Below are positions 53,236 through 64,000 of a DNA stretch of 64,000 nucleotides, piece after piece. How positions within the stretch are numbered: the stretch's first letter is position 1; each line of letters opens with the position of its first letter. Position numbers and translations under genes: made by a program. Under the pieces are notes generated by a model. That model ran no database searches, was not told the origin of the DNA, and saw nothing but the letters and a program-made list of their open reading frames with translations. The DNA comes from Rhodamnia argentea (Eukaryota; Streptophyta; Magnoliopsida; Myrtales; Myrtaceae): assembly GCF_020921035.1 (NCBI RefSeq), contig NC_063150.1:27575826-27639825 (forward strand). The letters are read 5' to 3'.

Positions 53236-54385
53236 GGCATGTCCCAAAAAAGGAATAAGAGAAAATGTTTTAATTGGGTAATTATCTATCTTGTGAAAAA
53301 AAAAATTGATGAACAAATGATATTTCGTTGAGTTCGATAATTTCAGATCTTGATTTTTTTTTCTTTTTTCCTTCTTTTGGGTGTTAAATTAAAGTAGGAG
53401 TTGCATGCAAGAGAGACGGTGGAAAGACCAGAATCCTACCGACATCCTTAATCATATCAACCCGTGATTCAAGTAGGCTTTGAGGGAAAAAAAAGGGCAA
53501 TGCAACCGTCTAGAATTTACTATCAGAATCCTTATCACAATTCATAATGTTTATTCCTTTAATTATTTATTCGATTGGGAAATTAGGTTCGCGGATGGCA
53601 TTTATAACATAAAAACTATTGTGTATTTTCATTTGTTTCGTGAAAAAACGAATGATTTGAAGCGATCAAATCGTTCTTACCGTGCACTTCTTTTCTTCAA
53701 AATAAACAAATAACAACACAACTACTTGACCGCACACGTTTTTATGGTGAAATTAGGAAAATATTTTTCATTTAATTATGAGATCGATTTCCTAATAGAA
53801 TCGGGAATTGGACCGGAACTAGTGGTTCTAGAAATCGAATGGTTCGGGTTCCCTTGGAACCGGTAGTGACAAAGTTCGGATTTCAATTCTAAGTAGGGGT
53901 TTCAGGAACTGCCCACTTTCAAGCTGATCATCTTTAATTTCAAGGCGACGAGAGATATCGGGAACGGCTCGAACCGCCCCGTTTCAACAGAAAGCAAAAG
54001 GCCAGCATGAATCTACCTTGTGAGGCCGTGTGGGGTCACAAGAGATGGGGAGAATGATGAATGATGGTGATCGGCGAGGGCGGGGGATCTTTTGAAAGAC
54101 GCAGCCTTCCTTAATCCGACCATGTACCTTGCGGTACACTTCTGTTGAAATAGAGCCTCGCTTTAACTCAAAGCATGCGAGGGTAGAGAAAACAGAAGAG
54201 TCTTGAGTAATGAGGTTCCAACTAATTGACATTGCAAACTTGAAATTGGGCATTAATTCATTAATTTTCTGGACCAAAAACAAAATGTACTTTCCATCTG
54301 TAATTTGGGAATGAAAAGAAAATCAAGTTCATATTTTAGTTGACTCGATCAATACCCTCGCTCTTGTTTACTTTCGTATGATATT
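53236..54385. other. Intergenic with fragment of an 'AACCGG'-rich element
   Basis: Bases 53800-53985 contain words such as 'ccggaactagtggttc' and 'ggttcccttggaaccgg' that also occur in the element at 60593-61350. An open frame on the minus strand at 53984-54283 matches no family. No gene is supported. Confidence 0.4.
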
Positions 54386-55854
54386 CTAAAAAACCTTCAA
54401 TTTTAGCACTTATCCCGATTCTACCTTATGTCTCATAAAAGCACCTCCAACTTTAGGTGCGGTCTCAATTCTCTCCAACCGAGATCACTCGACCGATCTC
54501 ACCCACTTGAAAATTCGTGTAAAAGTTGGTAATTCGACTTTCTAATCCGCACACTTTCGTGTTCGGGGCATTGTTCGAGTGAGTAGGCGGCGCCTAGCAA
54601 GCAAAGCTTTCTTGAAGAGGTCGGGCTGGTTCCTTTTGGGCGCCCGCCTTTTATTTCGATGTTGGGGCAAGGCAAGCCATCACCCACACCCTCTTTTTTT
54701 TTTTTTTTGATAATCCGGGATCCGCCGGTCGTAATCGGGTCAACTCACCACCACCCAAAGGGCGGCAAAACCCTTTCGACTATACTTGGGGTGCCCACCA
54801 GGGCCCCCACTTATCGAACGCGTTGGGAGGGTTTGAACTTCGACTAGCTTACACCTTAAGGCCAAAGGGCTCAAAGTTCACCAAACACGCCATGCCCGTG
54901 GTGGGTCACACCCTCTTCTTTTGTATTTCATTAATTGACTTTCCTTTAATTAAGAAGAAATTACTTTTTACCTCTTGTCGGCACGGCATATCCCCTATTG
55001 TTAGATCATTAGCTCCTTTGAAATCGAAGCATTAAGTACTCGAGCGATTAGTTACTCTTTTTCCCACTTGATGGCAGGGCACTCCTAGGCTTCTTTCCAT
55101 TTCCAACCATTCTATTTGAACGAGGGACTTTACCTTTACTTAGAGAGGGGCAGCGGCACCACCCTCTTCTCTACTCGTAGGTTGACTTCCCATCCCTCAT
55201 AAACTTTTTTTATCCCGTAAAAAAATCTCAATTATAAGTCCGGTTCTAATTCTATTATATACTTTTTTTTTGTCTAACTTTAGGTCTTGTACCAATTCTA
55301 CCCTACATTTTATTTTGTCTCATAAAAAAACTCAACTTTAGGTCCAGTTTTAGTTTACTCTAATTTTCTCTGTCTCATTAAAAATTACAAATTTTTACTT
55401 GAGTCCTAAATATGCCTCCTTTGTCAAAATCGCCCTTAGTAATTTTGCAATTCGATTTTCGATTTGTCGTGCTTAGCAATATTCCATCTCTCGCAATGGG
55501 AGAGCTCATGCTTGGGCCACTCGAATAATGCGTTCTTGAAAGTTATCTATTTCTCGGTTTTCAACGAGAAATTCTAGACGGAGGGTTAATGAGGCAAATT
55601 TGTGGCTCAATAAGAAGTTTATATTTTTTAATGAGACTATAAAATTTTTAGGGTAAAATTGGGACAAGGCCTAAAATTGTGAGTGTTTCATAAGACAAAA
55701 AAAGTTTAAGATAAAATTGAGAAATGATATGAAGTGGAGGGTTTTTTATGGGACAAAAAAGTTTAGGGTAAAATTAAGATTGCACTTAAAGTTGAAGGTT
55801 TTTTATAAGTTGAAAGATAGAATTGGTGTAAGCACTAAAGTTGGAGCTTTTTTA
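54386..55854. mobile_element. Fold-back element with 'CTCCAACTTTAG' subrepeats, carrying a SINE
   Basis: The left side has 'aaaaccttcaattttagcactta' and 'tctcataaaagcacctccaactttaggtg'. The right side near 55610-55850 holds the reverse complements, for example TTGGAGCTTTTTTAGGG. A SINE sits inside at 54696-54906. The region 55080-55200 is moderately GC-rich. Related single-arm sequence occurs near 2120-2470. Borders are approximate. Confidence 0.5.
54696..54906 (-). mobile_element. SINE, copy 2, with perfect target duplication
   Basis: Read on the minus strand it starts ACCCACCACGGGCATGGCG, has B-box-like GTTCAAACC, and ends CGGATCCCGGATTATC before a run of A. The flanks are an exact 11-bp direct repeat CACACCCTCTT (54685-54695 and 54907-54917), as expected for target-primed insertion. 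It is related to copy 1 at 50795-51015. Confidence 0.88.
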
Positions 55855-57005
55855 GGGTATTAGACAATAACTAATTACCAACTGGTTGCCGTGGCGAGCA
55901 ATTGTTCGGCCCGATGAATACCCAAGGGAAAACAATCAATATCCGAAAATGCCAAAAATTCGTGATGAATTTTGTCCTTCCCACATTCACCTCGTCCAGC
56001 CATTCCACACGATGATCTTCGATTCCAATTATCGTATCGGGAATTTCGGGACCCCATTCGAGCACACCCGCGGGGCCCTAAATCGGGGCCGACTCGGACT
56101 TGCGACCCCGGTTCGGAGGTAGAACAACTCCGGCCATTACAAAAGCCACATGTTCACTTAATGTGTGCATCAACCAAAACCCGTTGCAACGTCCCTATCT
56201 TTTCCCATAGATTCTCCATTAACACGAGCTTGTCCTTCGCAGAAGCCAGGCAATCAATGCCTGATCTCGGGGGGGTCCAACTTCTCAAATGGTTATTCAA
56301 TTTGGGGCGTACTAAGAGAGTCCCCTTTTCTGGACCACCTTCAAAGCTCTACGAAATTGGCTTTTTTCGGTCGAGTTCCATCGCATCATATCATTAAATT
56401 GATCATGACTCTCCATCTACGGACCCTCCCTCGTCTAACTCGAGGTTGCGCTGGAGGGTTGTCCTGTTTATGGACTGTCTTGGTTTTTGCTTATTTACTT
56501 CTTTACTAGGCTGGCGAGAGACGTCGGTGATTAGAATGGCCGGATGTCCGAACACGATGAAGAGCGAAAGTCGAGTCGTGTGTGCTTCGCATGGCAGGAT
56601 TTGCTGCTTTCTGGATCGTTTGACCTCTGTATCTAGCGTTACGGTCGGGTCCAAATCATTTAATGATGATTTAGCATGTTTGTTCGATGAATAGTTTATA
56701 AAGAATCCATTTACTCAAAATGGAACACTGACGGCGCTCGTAATAATACTTATGAAGTAGAATTTCTATTCTAGAAGTGCTTTTGGAGTAGAAATCCGCT
56801 TAATTACGCAACGTCGTTCTTCTACTTTTGTAGCAATTTTTTTTTTTTTTTTTGTACTTTAGAAGTAGTTTTGGAGCCACTTGAAGAAGAAGTAGAAAAG
56901 TCGACTTATGACCAGAAATTGATTTTTAGAGCAAAAGCGTTGTCATGCATGCCCTTTATCCTCCCAATCATCTCGAACTGAGTTGCCACCGCCGTATTCG
57001 ATCAG
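55855..57005. other. Intergenic, no gene recognised
   Basis: Overlapping open frames on both strands at 55870-56700 match no family I know, and no introns connecting them are evident. A MITE-like stretch with 'tagaagtgcttttggagtag' and its rough complement 'ctttagaagtagttttggag' spans 56725-56945, with a T run near 56830-56851. Confidence 0.4.
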
Positions 57006-57215
57006 GTGGCAGTGAAGAGGGAGAAGAGGCCAACGATGATGGTCGCGACGGTGGACGAGAACAGCCGCAGCTTGCATGCCCTAGAGCGGACTCTCGATTG
57101 CTTCTTCGCTCCTCACAAGCCGAGGCAACCCTCCCGCTTCATCGTCGTCCATGCCGGGCCCTCTCATTCCTTGGTTCTCGAGAACTCTAGCCTTGGTGCA
57201 ATTGCCGCTTTTCCC
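57006..57215 (+). pseudogene. Universal stress protein (USP) fragment
   Basis: The frame reads KREKRPTMMVATVDENSR, then HALERTLDCFFAPHK and FIVVHAGPSHSLVL. This resembles the first part of plant USP-A domain proteins, where the pattern is MVVAIDESEHS, YALEWTLDHFFAP, LVIVHAKPSPS. The expected start codon position is GTG instead of ATG (57006-57008), the acidic core 'AIDESE' is altered to 'TVDENS', and the remaining domain (GLAGPG, the ATP-binding end) is missing. Downstream the sequence runs into a MULE-like element at 57327. I read it as a truncated pseudogene; it could also be a first exon whose partner was lost. Confidence 0.55.
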
Positions 57216-57326
57216 GTTACCCTTCGTGGGCATTATTATCTTCAATGTACTGCAATGATAATGATGCTGACGTGGCAGATTTCGACTGGGTGTGGAGCAT
57301 CGCATTGGCAGCTTCTTCATTTGATT

Positions 57327-57707
57327 GGGAAAATTATAAAAAATTAGTTCTAAATTTATTGTAATTGTGACAATTCAATTCTAAATTTTTTTTAGCCAAT
57401 TCGGTCATAGATCTTTTGCAATCGTGTTAATTCAATCAATTTGGCCAGTCGAGGCTGACGTGGCAAATTTTTAATAATACTCAGTACTTTTCAAATTTTT
57501 TTAATAAATTTTTGTCCTTTTTTTTTTTTTGCTTTGGACCGGCAGCCCAAAGAAAAAAATAGTTAAATAAATTCGAAAATATTACAATATTGTTAAAAAT
57601 TTACCACGTCAATGCTGAACGGTCAAATGGCCTGAATTAGCAAAAAGATTTAAGACTGAATTGTCACAATTATAATAGATTTAAGACTCTTTTTTGGTAA
57701 TTCTTCC
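57327..57707. mobile_element. Fold-back DNA element, MULE-like, member F
   Basis: The left end is GGGAAAATTATAAAAAATT; the right end on the other strand is GGAAGAATTACCAAAAAAG. The flanks are TCATTTGATT (57317-57326) and TCACTCGATC (57708-57717). They agree at 7 of 10 bases and every difference is C against T, so a decayed 10-bp target duplication is likely. At 381 bp it is the shortest complete member, with arms of subrepeats and a very small core. Confidence 0.72.
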
Positions 57708-58479
57708 TCACTCGATCTATGTGAGCGCTTACTCTGTACGTCTAACATTATTCCAAGTAACACTCTTAGGGCTCTCGTCGTGCAAATTTGTCCATGTGCG
57801 GATGGGCCCACCGTGGGGCCCATTTATACTGCGATGGTGGGCCGGGTGCGGGGCAGGCCTTATTGCATTCGACAAAGTTCCAGGGGGAGAATCTGCCCGT
57901 TCTTCCAAAAAGATATGATTTTATATGCTTTGCTTTTGCAGGGCAATTTTTAGATTAACCCGGGATTTGGGTCCTTACACAAGTAATTCACCGTGATTAG
58001 TATATTTCCATGACTAATGGTGATTTTTTGTTTTCTTTATACTCATAGCTTGACAATGCCATCACTTTGTAATTGTCCGACAGTACTCTAATTTTTTTTC
58101 TCGATTGGGCATAACTCGTGGCTCCTAACATAGTTATACCTTCACGAGTTGTAATTAATCTGAAGTCATCGTGATTTTGGACAGAACCTAGGGCTAGTAG
58201 TTTTCCTTTTCGGCAGAGTAATTTAGCTATAAAGTTCGAAAGATGAAGATGCTATCACTCAGTATGTAACCAAAAGGGAAAACTTCGCAATTAACCAAAA
58301 CTGAAAACTTACCTCAAATCATTGTGGACACCTAAGAAGCACGGATATTCTTCGGAGGCCTCCGTGTCGGTGTCCGACACGTGAATAAAACCAAGGAAAA
58401 GTAAGAGTGTCTTAACATGATATTCAAGGCGCACATGACAACATTTCTATTTCTTTGTTGTTGTTTTTTTTTGTTCTGG
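57708..58479. other. Intergenic, no gene seen
   Basis: No coding or structural signal was recognised. Confidence 0.4.
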
Positions 58480-58643
58480 GAACTCGTTTGGAATAGAAAT
58501 TAGTTTGGAAATGCAATTTCATTTTTCTCTTTCCGGGACAATTTTTTAGCCAAGAAATAGGTCTGAAATATAAATGAGAAGTAGAAATTTTTTACTTTTT
58601 TTTTTTTTCTGGAATAGAAAAAGAAATTAAAATTTTTCTCATT

Positions 58644-58700
<57 letters not shown>

Positions 58701-59690
58701 CTTGCCGCCGGTCGCCATTTGCCCACCGCCGGTCTCCGGTCGCCAACCGCCATCCATCGGTTATCGTCTGCCACCAATCATTGCTCTCTGGTCCTCGATC
58801 GTAGTTTGCCAGGCACCGGCCTCCTATCTTTGTCTATCCGTCATTGTCCACCGATCTTCGTCCACCATCTATCGGTCTATGCCCTCCCGTTGCCAGCCTT
58901 CGATTGCCATCCATCGGTGCCATCCATCGGTCTCCATCAACTCGTTCCCCATTTTCCTGTCTCAATCCGCCAATCCAATACTGCCATCCGTCGATCTCCA
59001 ATGCTCGATCGCCGATCGCTGTCCATCGCCGATCACTTTTCTCGTGTCCTTGCGGATGCTCGTCGTCCCTCAATCCTTGGCTACGGTTCGCCTGCCACCG
59101 ATCACCGAGTCATCATCTGCTATTCGTCATCGCTTGCAATCCACCACTCACGGGTCTCCGGTTAGCCGGTCGCCCAACCATATAAATTTTATGCGGTTAT
59201 CAAACGAATCTCTATTTCGGGAATATACATTTTGTGTCATTGTCAAACGTATGTCTCAACTTAGAAATTCGTCCGGGGAATAGAAATAGAAAATTTTATT
59301 TCCGGCTAAAAAATTTATTTTTATTTTCATTTTATTTTTTTTCTCGGTCGGCCGGAGATGGTGATTGGCGGTGGTGATGGAACCGGCTAGTGGAACGATT
59401 TTCCCTGAGGCTTCGTTTTTTTTTTGGGTCGAGGGAACAAAGTGAAAGGCTTCTTTGAGTATTCTCACTTTGTTGGTCTTGTTTCTCTAAAGTGATTATG
59501 GAACAAATAATCAACTTTTTTTTTATTCTTGTTTCTACTCCATCCCGGTAACATAATTAGATAATTTGAGAATCGAAATCATTCACCTTACGAAACAGGT
59601 TTTTTTTTTTTTAATCTTTTTCTATTATGGGAAACAATATCATAGAATCATAATCGTTATCAAACAGGCCTTTAGGGTGGCTTGCACTTG
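58480..59690. mobile_element. Probable fold-back element with a GC-rich core
   Basis: The left part has 'gtttggaatagaaattagtttgg' and 'gccaagaaataggtctgaaat'. The right part has 'ggaatagaaatagaaaattttatttccggct' and ends 'cgttatcaaacaggcct', rough counterparts in inverted order. The core (58700-59165) is full of CCATC, CCGGTCGCC and CATCGGT words and is open on both strands without resembling a protein. A CT run is listed separately. Borders are uncertain. Confidence 0.4.
58645..58697. repeat. (CT)n microsatellite
   Basis: About 26 CT units at the edge of a GC-rich core. Confidence 0.95.
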
Positions 59691-60592
59691 AGAGGAGTGT
59701 TGAAATATTGTCCCATGCTACTTCTAGATGCTCTCAATATTCAAGTGGCTTATCTATCTCCATCTATCAACTTACTCTTTTGGAATGCTTATGAAAAAAA
59801 AAAAAAAAACCTACGCGATAGGTGATAATTTTCGAATCTTCTCCTGTTTTATTCTGTTTCGTATTGTGCAGTCACCAAGAAAAGAGTAAAGCTGATCGAT
59901 CAGGAAATGCAAAAGAGACCGAAAGCAACCACCACAGGTTTAATTCAATGAAAAATTAAAGAGGCATAAAGCCTTACTCAACGAGAATGTGATCAAATGT
60001 GAATCTCATGCATATGAGCCTGGTCCTTGAACTGTCGCAGGCAGTGCATAAACATAACATGACGATTCGGTGTGCTGCGATTTCCATTTCTTCGGTGTGA
60101 AGTGCGAGCGAGCGATTGGTTTCGTTTCGAAAGGGGACGAGGAGGGGAGCGAAAGATGAGAGAGAGGCTTGCGTGGGAAACTTTGCATGCCGCAAGGCTT
60201 CGTCACATAGCAGGAAGCTCCATATCTCACAACAACAAGTTATTGAATCGAAACGATTACGAATGATTAAGTAAATATCTCGGATCTTCAGAGTAGGGTT
60301 CCGTGTGCCAAAGAAAAGGACTGATATTGCACTTCGGATGGAAGACCCACATCTTGATAGAAGGTTTCCTCAGTCTTCACCAATTATATGACTTGCTTGA
60401 TGTGAACAACAGGAGGAGTCGTTGCATATTTGAGCTATAGTTCTTCAGTGGGTGGAGATGATGTTCTTGAACTAGAGAGGAATTCACTTTGCTCTATTGT
60501 CTTGATACTCTCTTGTGGAAGTCACTTTGCTCTCTACCGTGATTCATGTAGAATCTATCTATTAGTGAAAATCGTTGACATGCTATACAGAG
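59691..60592. other. Intergenic, no gene recognised
   Basis: A minus-strand stretch near 60230-59960 has a CT-rich, leader-like part followed by an ATG and about 40 codons (60093 to 59974). It could be the start of a small gene or chance; I recognise no family. Nothing else was seen. Confidence 0.35.
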
Positions 60593-61350
60593 TAGGGGTG
60601 AGCATGGTCTGATTAGGCAGTTCCCATCGTGAACTTGGAGCAGTTTCGAAAAATTGGAATCGGAAACCGCCCGTTGGTTCAATGGATCCACTGGGGCCAT
60701 GGAGCCGGTCCTCAATCCTTACAAAATTGCATTCATCGGGTAATATCACAGTGAACATAATTTTTATGTGGGTATTTCATTGCAAGGGAAAATGTACAAT
60801 AATAAAGAAATGTGCATGAGGATCTTACTTATCCAACATGAAATGATACTATGATTTTAGGATGAAAGCTCCCATTTGGACATTTGATTCCGTCTCTTGC
60901 TTATCATTTTCATTGCTTATCATTTTCACATGGTAATCTTGTCGGAAACACACCAGTGAAGGGGAGCAAGAAAGACTTCAAGTTAAATGACAGCACCTTG
61001 ATGTGTGCTCTATTTTAAAACCCGTGAAAGACACGGATCGTGGATGTGTGCTCTATTTTGAGAGCCGCGAGTAGGACTGTGGGGTAAATGACAAAAAGCA
61101 AGCAAGAAAGAAATATTTTCACAGAAGGTGAGCTGGAATGTTCTTTTATTATATATATATGCACACCGATCAGGTTCGAATGAGTGGGTCCAGCTCGGCA
61201 GTTCCTCCCTTGAAACCGGAAACTGAATCGGTACTCACTAGTTCTAATAAATTGGAACCAGGAATCAAGAACCGGCCCAATCCCCATGGGAAGCGCCTGT
61301 TCTAGGCCGGTCCAGTTCTGGCCAATTCCCGATTCCTTTGCACAACACTA
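60593..61350. mobile_element. Non-autonomous element with 'TAGGGGTGAGCA' ends, hAT-like
   Basis: The left end is TAGGGGTGAGCATGG; the right end on the other strand is TAGTGTTGTGCAAAGG. The flanks ATACAGAG (60585-60592) and ATATAAAG (61351-61358) agree at 6 of 8 bases, the differences being C/T and G/A. Subterminal words such as 'gcagttcc', 'attggaa' and 'ccggtcc' occur on both sides. A short TA run lies near 61150-61160. Confidence 0.5.
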
Positions 61351-61868
61351 ATATAAAGCATCATAAATTTTGGAATAATTACTATAAACAATCTCTCATC
61401 ACTTGGATCATTCTGATCATGATATGTTTTTTTCAGCTCCACTTGTCAATTGAGGACATTTATTATTTAACATACCGTCCTCACAACTGCCTGAGTGTAA
61501 TCAAATCGCGACGAGGTGGAGTTTGAATCTGATCCATGCTGCAGTCAATTAAACAGAGAATCCAACTCCAAATCACGTCCGGACCGCACATTCCTTTTGC
61601 TGCCAAGAGATGTTCAAGAAAAGAGAAGCAAGACCACTAGGTACGCACTGGGGATAACGGGACAGAATCTAGTCGAATGTAAATGTTAATAAAAGAGGAA
61701 CTTTCGAAGAAACAGAAGCAGCACAGCACGAGCGTAACATTCAATCAAAACACCAGGGCTTATTGAAGCCCACAAGTCATCCAATACAAACCATCCAAAA
61801 CCATGTCCTTCAATAAATAGCTAAAACTACAGAAAACATAGGTTGACCTGGCAGCATAGCCCAGTTTC
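61351..61868. other. 3' region of TCTP
   Basis: The part nearest 61869 is probably the TCTP 3' untranslated region. No other gene was recognised. Confidence 0.4.
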
Positions 61869-63806
61869 TTAGCACTTGATTTCCTTCAATCCGTGACCAA
61901 GGTACAAAAATGTCGGATCAGTGGCACCTTCCTTGTAGTAAGCAAATACCAGACTGCCATCATCATGCATGCTCTCCCCAACGAAGCTGCAAGAAAAAAA
62001 CATGGCAATCGCACAATTAAGAACCAGGCAGAAGTGGAGACTATGCAGGACAACTTTGTTGTTCGCTCCACTTACAATTGAAGGTCCTTTAGCATAGAAA
62101 GAAGGTACTTAGTTGCCGCCTCAATGTTCCTCTTGAATTCTTCTTGTTTCTCCCCCTCCAGCTTGGCTGTCAACAACTTGATGTACCTCTTCATGTAGGT
62201 GACGAATTGCTTCTTGTCAAAGGCAGGTTGCTCCTGCTCAAGGTTGTTATGACTATTTATCAAATACTCTACTTGAGGAAAAGTTAAACAAGAAATGCGG
62301 GCAGTGATAAGAGTGATCATAACCTGGAGTCTAAATGTGTCGACAATATCGACCACCTTGACAACTTGATCATCAACACCTTCATCCTCGCCACCCTCAG
62401 CTGAGGGATTGGCACCGATGTCAAAGTCAACCGCGCCCTTGACAACCCACTGTTCAAACACACCACAGTTAGTTCAAGTGTTCACGACATCGCAAGAGTA
62501 GAGACAAATCCACCAATTTATGCATTCACATATCATGACAAGTCTCAAGCCATAGAGAGCAAATGATTAAACAGTCCTCCCAAATAACTCATCCAATCTA
62601 AGAATGAATAAAACTCGACCGACTATCCAAAAGAATCACTGTGATTGAACAGAAAATGCCTGAAGACCATACGCTACTTCTTTTCTGGCTGTCAATCTAA
62701 GATAAAAAGCTACAACCTGAACTGTGAAAAGATCACAGCACAACTACATGTCATTATCCTGAAGTAAATACAATATATTTAATAAATCAACTTGTCACTA
62801 TAAACTTAGTGATATTCCTCAATGTCCTACTGACGTATTAGCCTAACATCACTGCACTCACTATCCTATGGCTATGGTTTTTGAGATATTATATAAGAGC
62901 TATAATACCTGTCCCTCAACTTGTCACTATAAACTTAGTGATATTCCTCAATGTCCCACTGACATATTAGCCTAACATCACTATGGATATGGATGTTGAG
63001 ATATTATATAAGAGCTATAATACCTTTCCCTCAACTTCCCACAATACTCCATTCTGAATTTCGTTGTAGGGAAACGAATCCCAGAGAAGCTCATCACCTG
63101 GAATAAGCAATTGTGGCAAGCATTTGATTAGTGACAAGTAACGGCTACGAATTCAATAAAATTCCCAATCTCAAATTACAAAGATGAACACATATGTACA
63201 TATCGCATCCCTGTGTACAATATATTCCTCTATAATTCTTCCTTTCCCTCTGTTCTTTTCTTGATTACTTTTCCATCTTCCTCCAGACAATGGAGGGAAT
63301 TTGCAATACATGTTGGATTAGCTGCGACCGCAACTTAAAGAGGAAGAGTTTAAAAAAAAAAAACACATATACTTCAACCTCATGAGATAATCAGTCTCAC
63401 AAATTCCAAAGAGACGCGACTCAACACGTAATTTCGCTGAAAAGTAGGCGACTTTCAAGCTCCCATCCACAATAAACCCACGACTCACTAAACCAATCAA
63501 CAGCATATCAATCAGCAGCTGAACAAAACACACGAAAGATCAGAAATTTCCAATCAGATCATCCCACATCCCCTTATCCAAAGCCGTGGTACCCAGATCC
63601 CAACGTACCACTCGATCGATGATCCACAGAACACGTACACACCACCGCAGATCCAGATCCCGACGATCAAACAACCCGCGAACACAAAAATCGAAAAGCT
63701 CGCCACCGAACCAAACGTGGCCCCCTCAAGATCGCAAACCACGTACGAAATTCATCGAATTAAGCCCAACGAACTTACCGGTGAGGAGATCCTGGTAGAC
63801 CAACAT
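61869..63806 (-). CDS. TCTP: Translationally controlled tumor protein homolog
   Basis: Five exons, 63806-63779, 63097-63024, 62449-62324, 62233-62076 and 61986-61869, give 167 residues, the usual plant length. The protein begins [20 protein letters not shown] and ends KEIKC. It includes the family signature near [18 protein letters not shown] and the helical hairpin [19 protein letters not shown] is an abundant cytosolic protein that promotes growth and acts as a calcium and GTPase partner in many eukaryotes. All introns are GT-AG in agreeing phase. A TATA box lies about 120 bases upstream. Intron 3 (62323-62234) is 90 nt and free of stops in the coding frame. Intron 2 starts inside a tandem duplication that has copied the exon 2 end and its donor. 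Confidence 0.96.
62787..63034. repeat. Tandem duplication across the TCTP exon 2 donor
   Basis: Copies start at 62787 and 62916 with TCAACTTGTCACTATAAAC. The first unit is 129 bp and the second 115 bp, the second lacking about 14 bases. The border repeat 'tcaactt' appears a third time at 63031. Each copy contains 'gagctataatacct', the complement of the exon 2 donor GTATTATAGCTC. Confidence 0.88.
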
Positions 63807-63925
63807 GATTGGAGATTTGCGCGGCTCTCTCGGATCGTTCCTACAGGAAAATTGAGAGCGAGAGAGGGAGAAGGGGGAGATGGCGAGAGCTAGAGAAGGC
63901 TTGTGATCGGCCTAGACAAGGGAGC

Positions 63926-63932
63926 TTATATA
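63926..63932 (-). promoter_or_regulatory. TATA box of TCTP
   Basis: The minus strand reads CCTATATAAGC, about 120 bases before the ATG. This implies a leader of roughly 90 bases that is CT-rich on the gene strand, a form common for highly translated growth genes. Confidence 0.75.
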
Positions 63933-64000
63933 GGCAAGGGTTTCGGACCGAAGAACGTGCGCATTCCCGAAATTACGGTTTTGGGTCTGAGGAATCACGA

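Noticed and set aside
53984-54283. 99-codon minus-strand open frame
   Set aside because: No recognisable motif, no promoter signal and no neighbouring exons; the sequence next to it is repeat-derived.
55870-56700. Several open frames of 60-141 codons on both strands
   Set aside because: They overlap on opposite strands, show no family features, and cannot be joined by convincing splice sites.
58642-59283. 213-codon open frame with Ser-Leu run and many Pro, Ser and His
   Set aside because: It starts in a CT microsatellite and crosses the GC-rich core of a repeat element that is open on both strands. No domain is visible.

Overview
The window is nuclear DNA of a flowering plant. Its genes carry many GT-AG introns, and they include plant-specific families: a tau-class glutathione transferase, a class III peroxidase, an FPF1 protein and a VAMP72-type R-SNARE. 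A U2 snRNA gene carries the plant upstream sequence element. A woody dicot, possibly of the myrtle order, is my guess from the feel of the proteins and repeats; the sequence does not prove it.

Genes, left to right: an FPF1-like gene (1026-1352, +); VAMP724-like SNARE (9432-10995, -); tau GST (16906-18006, -); class III peroxidase whose reading frame has no usable ATG (22802-24241, -); organellar isoleucyl-tRNA synthetase with 22 exons (26787-36248, -); U2 snRNA (37621-37817, -); a TOG/ARM-repeat protein with a 2-nt frameshift in exon 1 (39025-40411, -); kinesin-13A with 12 exons (41793-49232, -); a universal-stress-protein relic (57006-57215, +); and TCTP with 5 exons (61869-63806, -). Exon borders were placed by hand from splice consensus, protein family continuity and intron phase. 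The exon lengths sum to whole codons in every gene except the frameshifted TOG gene.

The spaces between genes are mostly layered mobile elements. A recurring family has long inverted arms built from ~30-bp subrepeats; one member keeps an exact 10-bp target duplication and is split by a 2.25-kb solo LTR. There are also a pair of related SINEs, hAT-type MITEs (one with a perfect 8-bp duplication), two further fold-back families, and many TA, GA/CT and GTAT microsatellites. Several fold-back elements of different families carry similar GC-rich cores.

The most interesting spot is in the isoleucyl-tRNA synthetase gene. A complete 335-bp TRIM retrotransposon sits exactly at a 5' splice site, and its 5-bp target duplication is the donor motif itself (GTAAG), so the insertion copied the donor and left one at each end of the element. 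Other points of interest are a duplicated exon end and donor in TCTP, a stop-free 90-nt TCTP intron, and the broken starts of the peroxidase and TOG genes.

The genes are ordinary, unrelated single-copy plant genes; I see no operon-like or pathway cluster.
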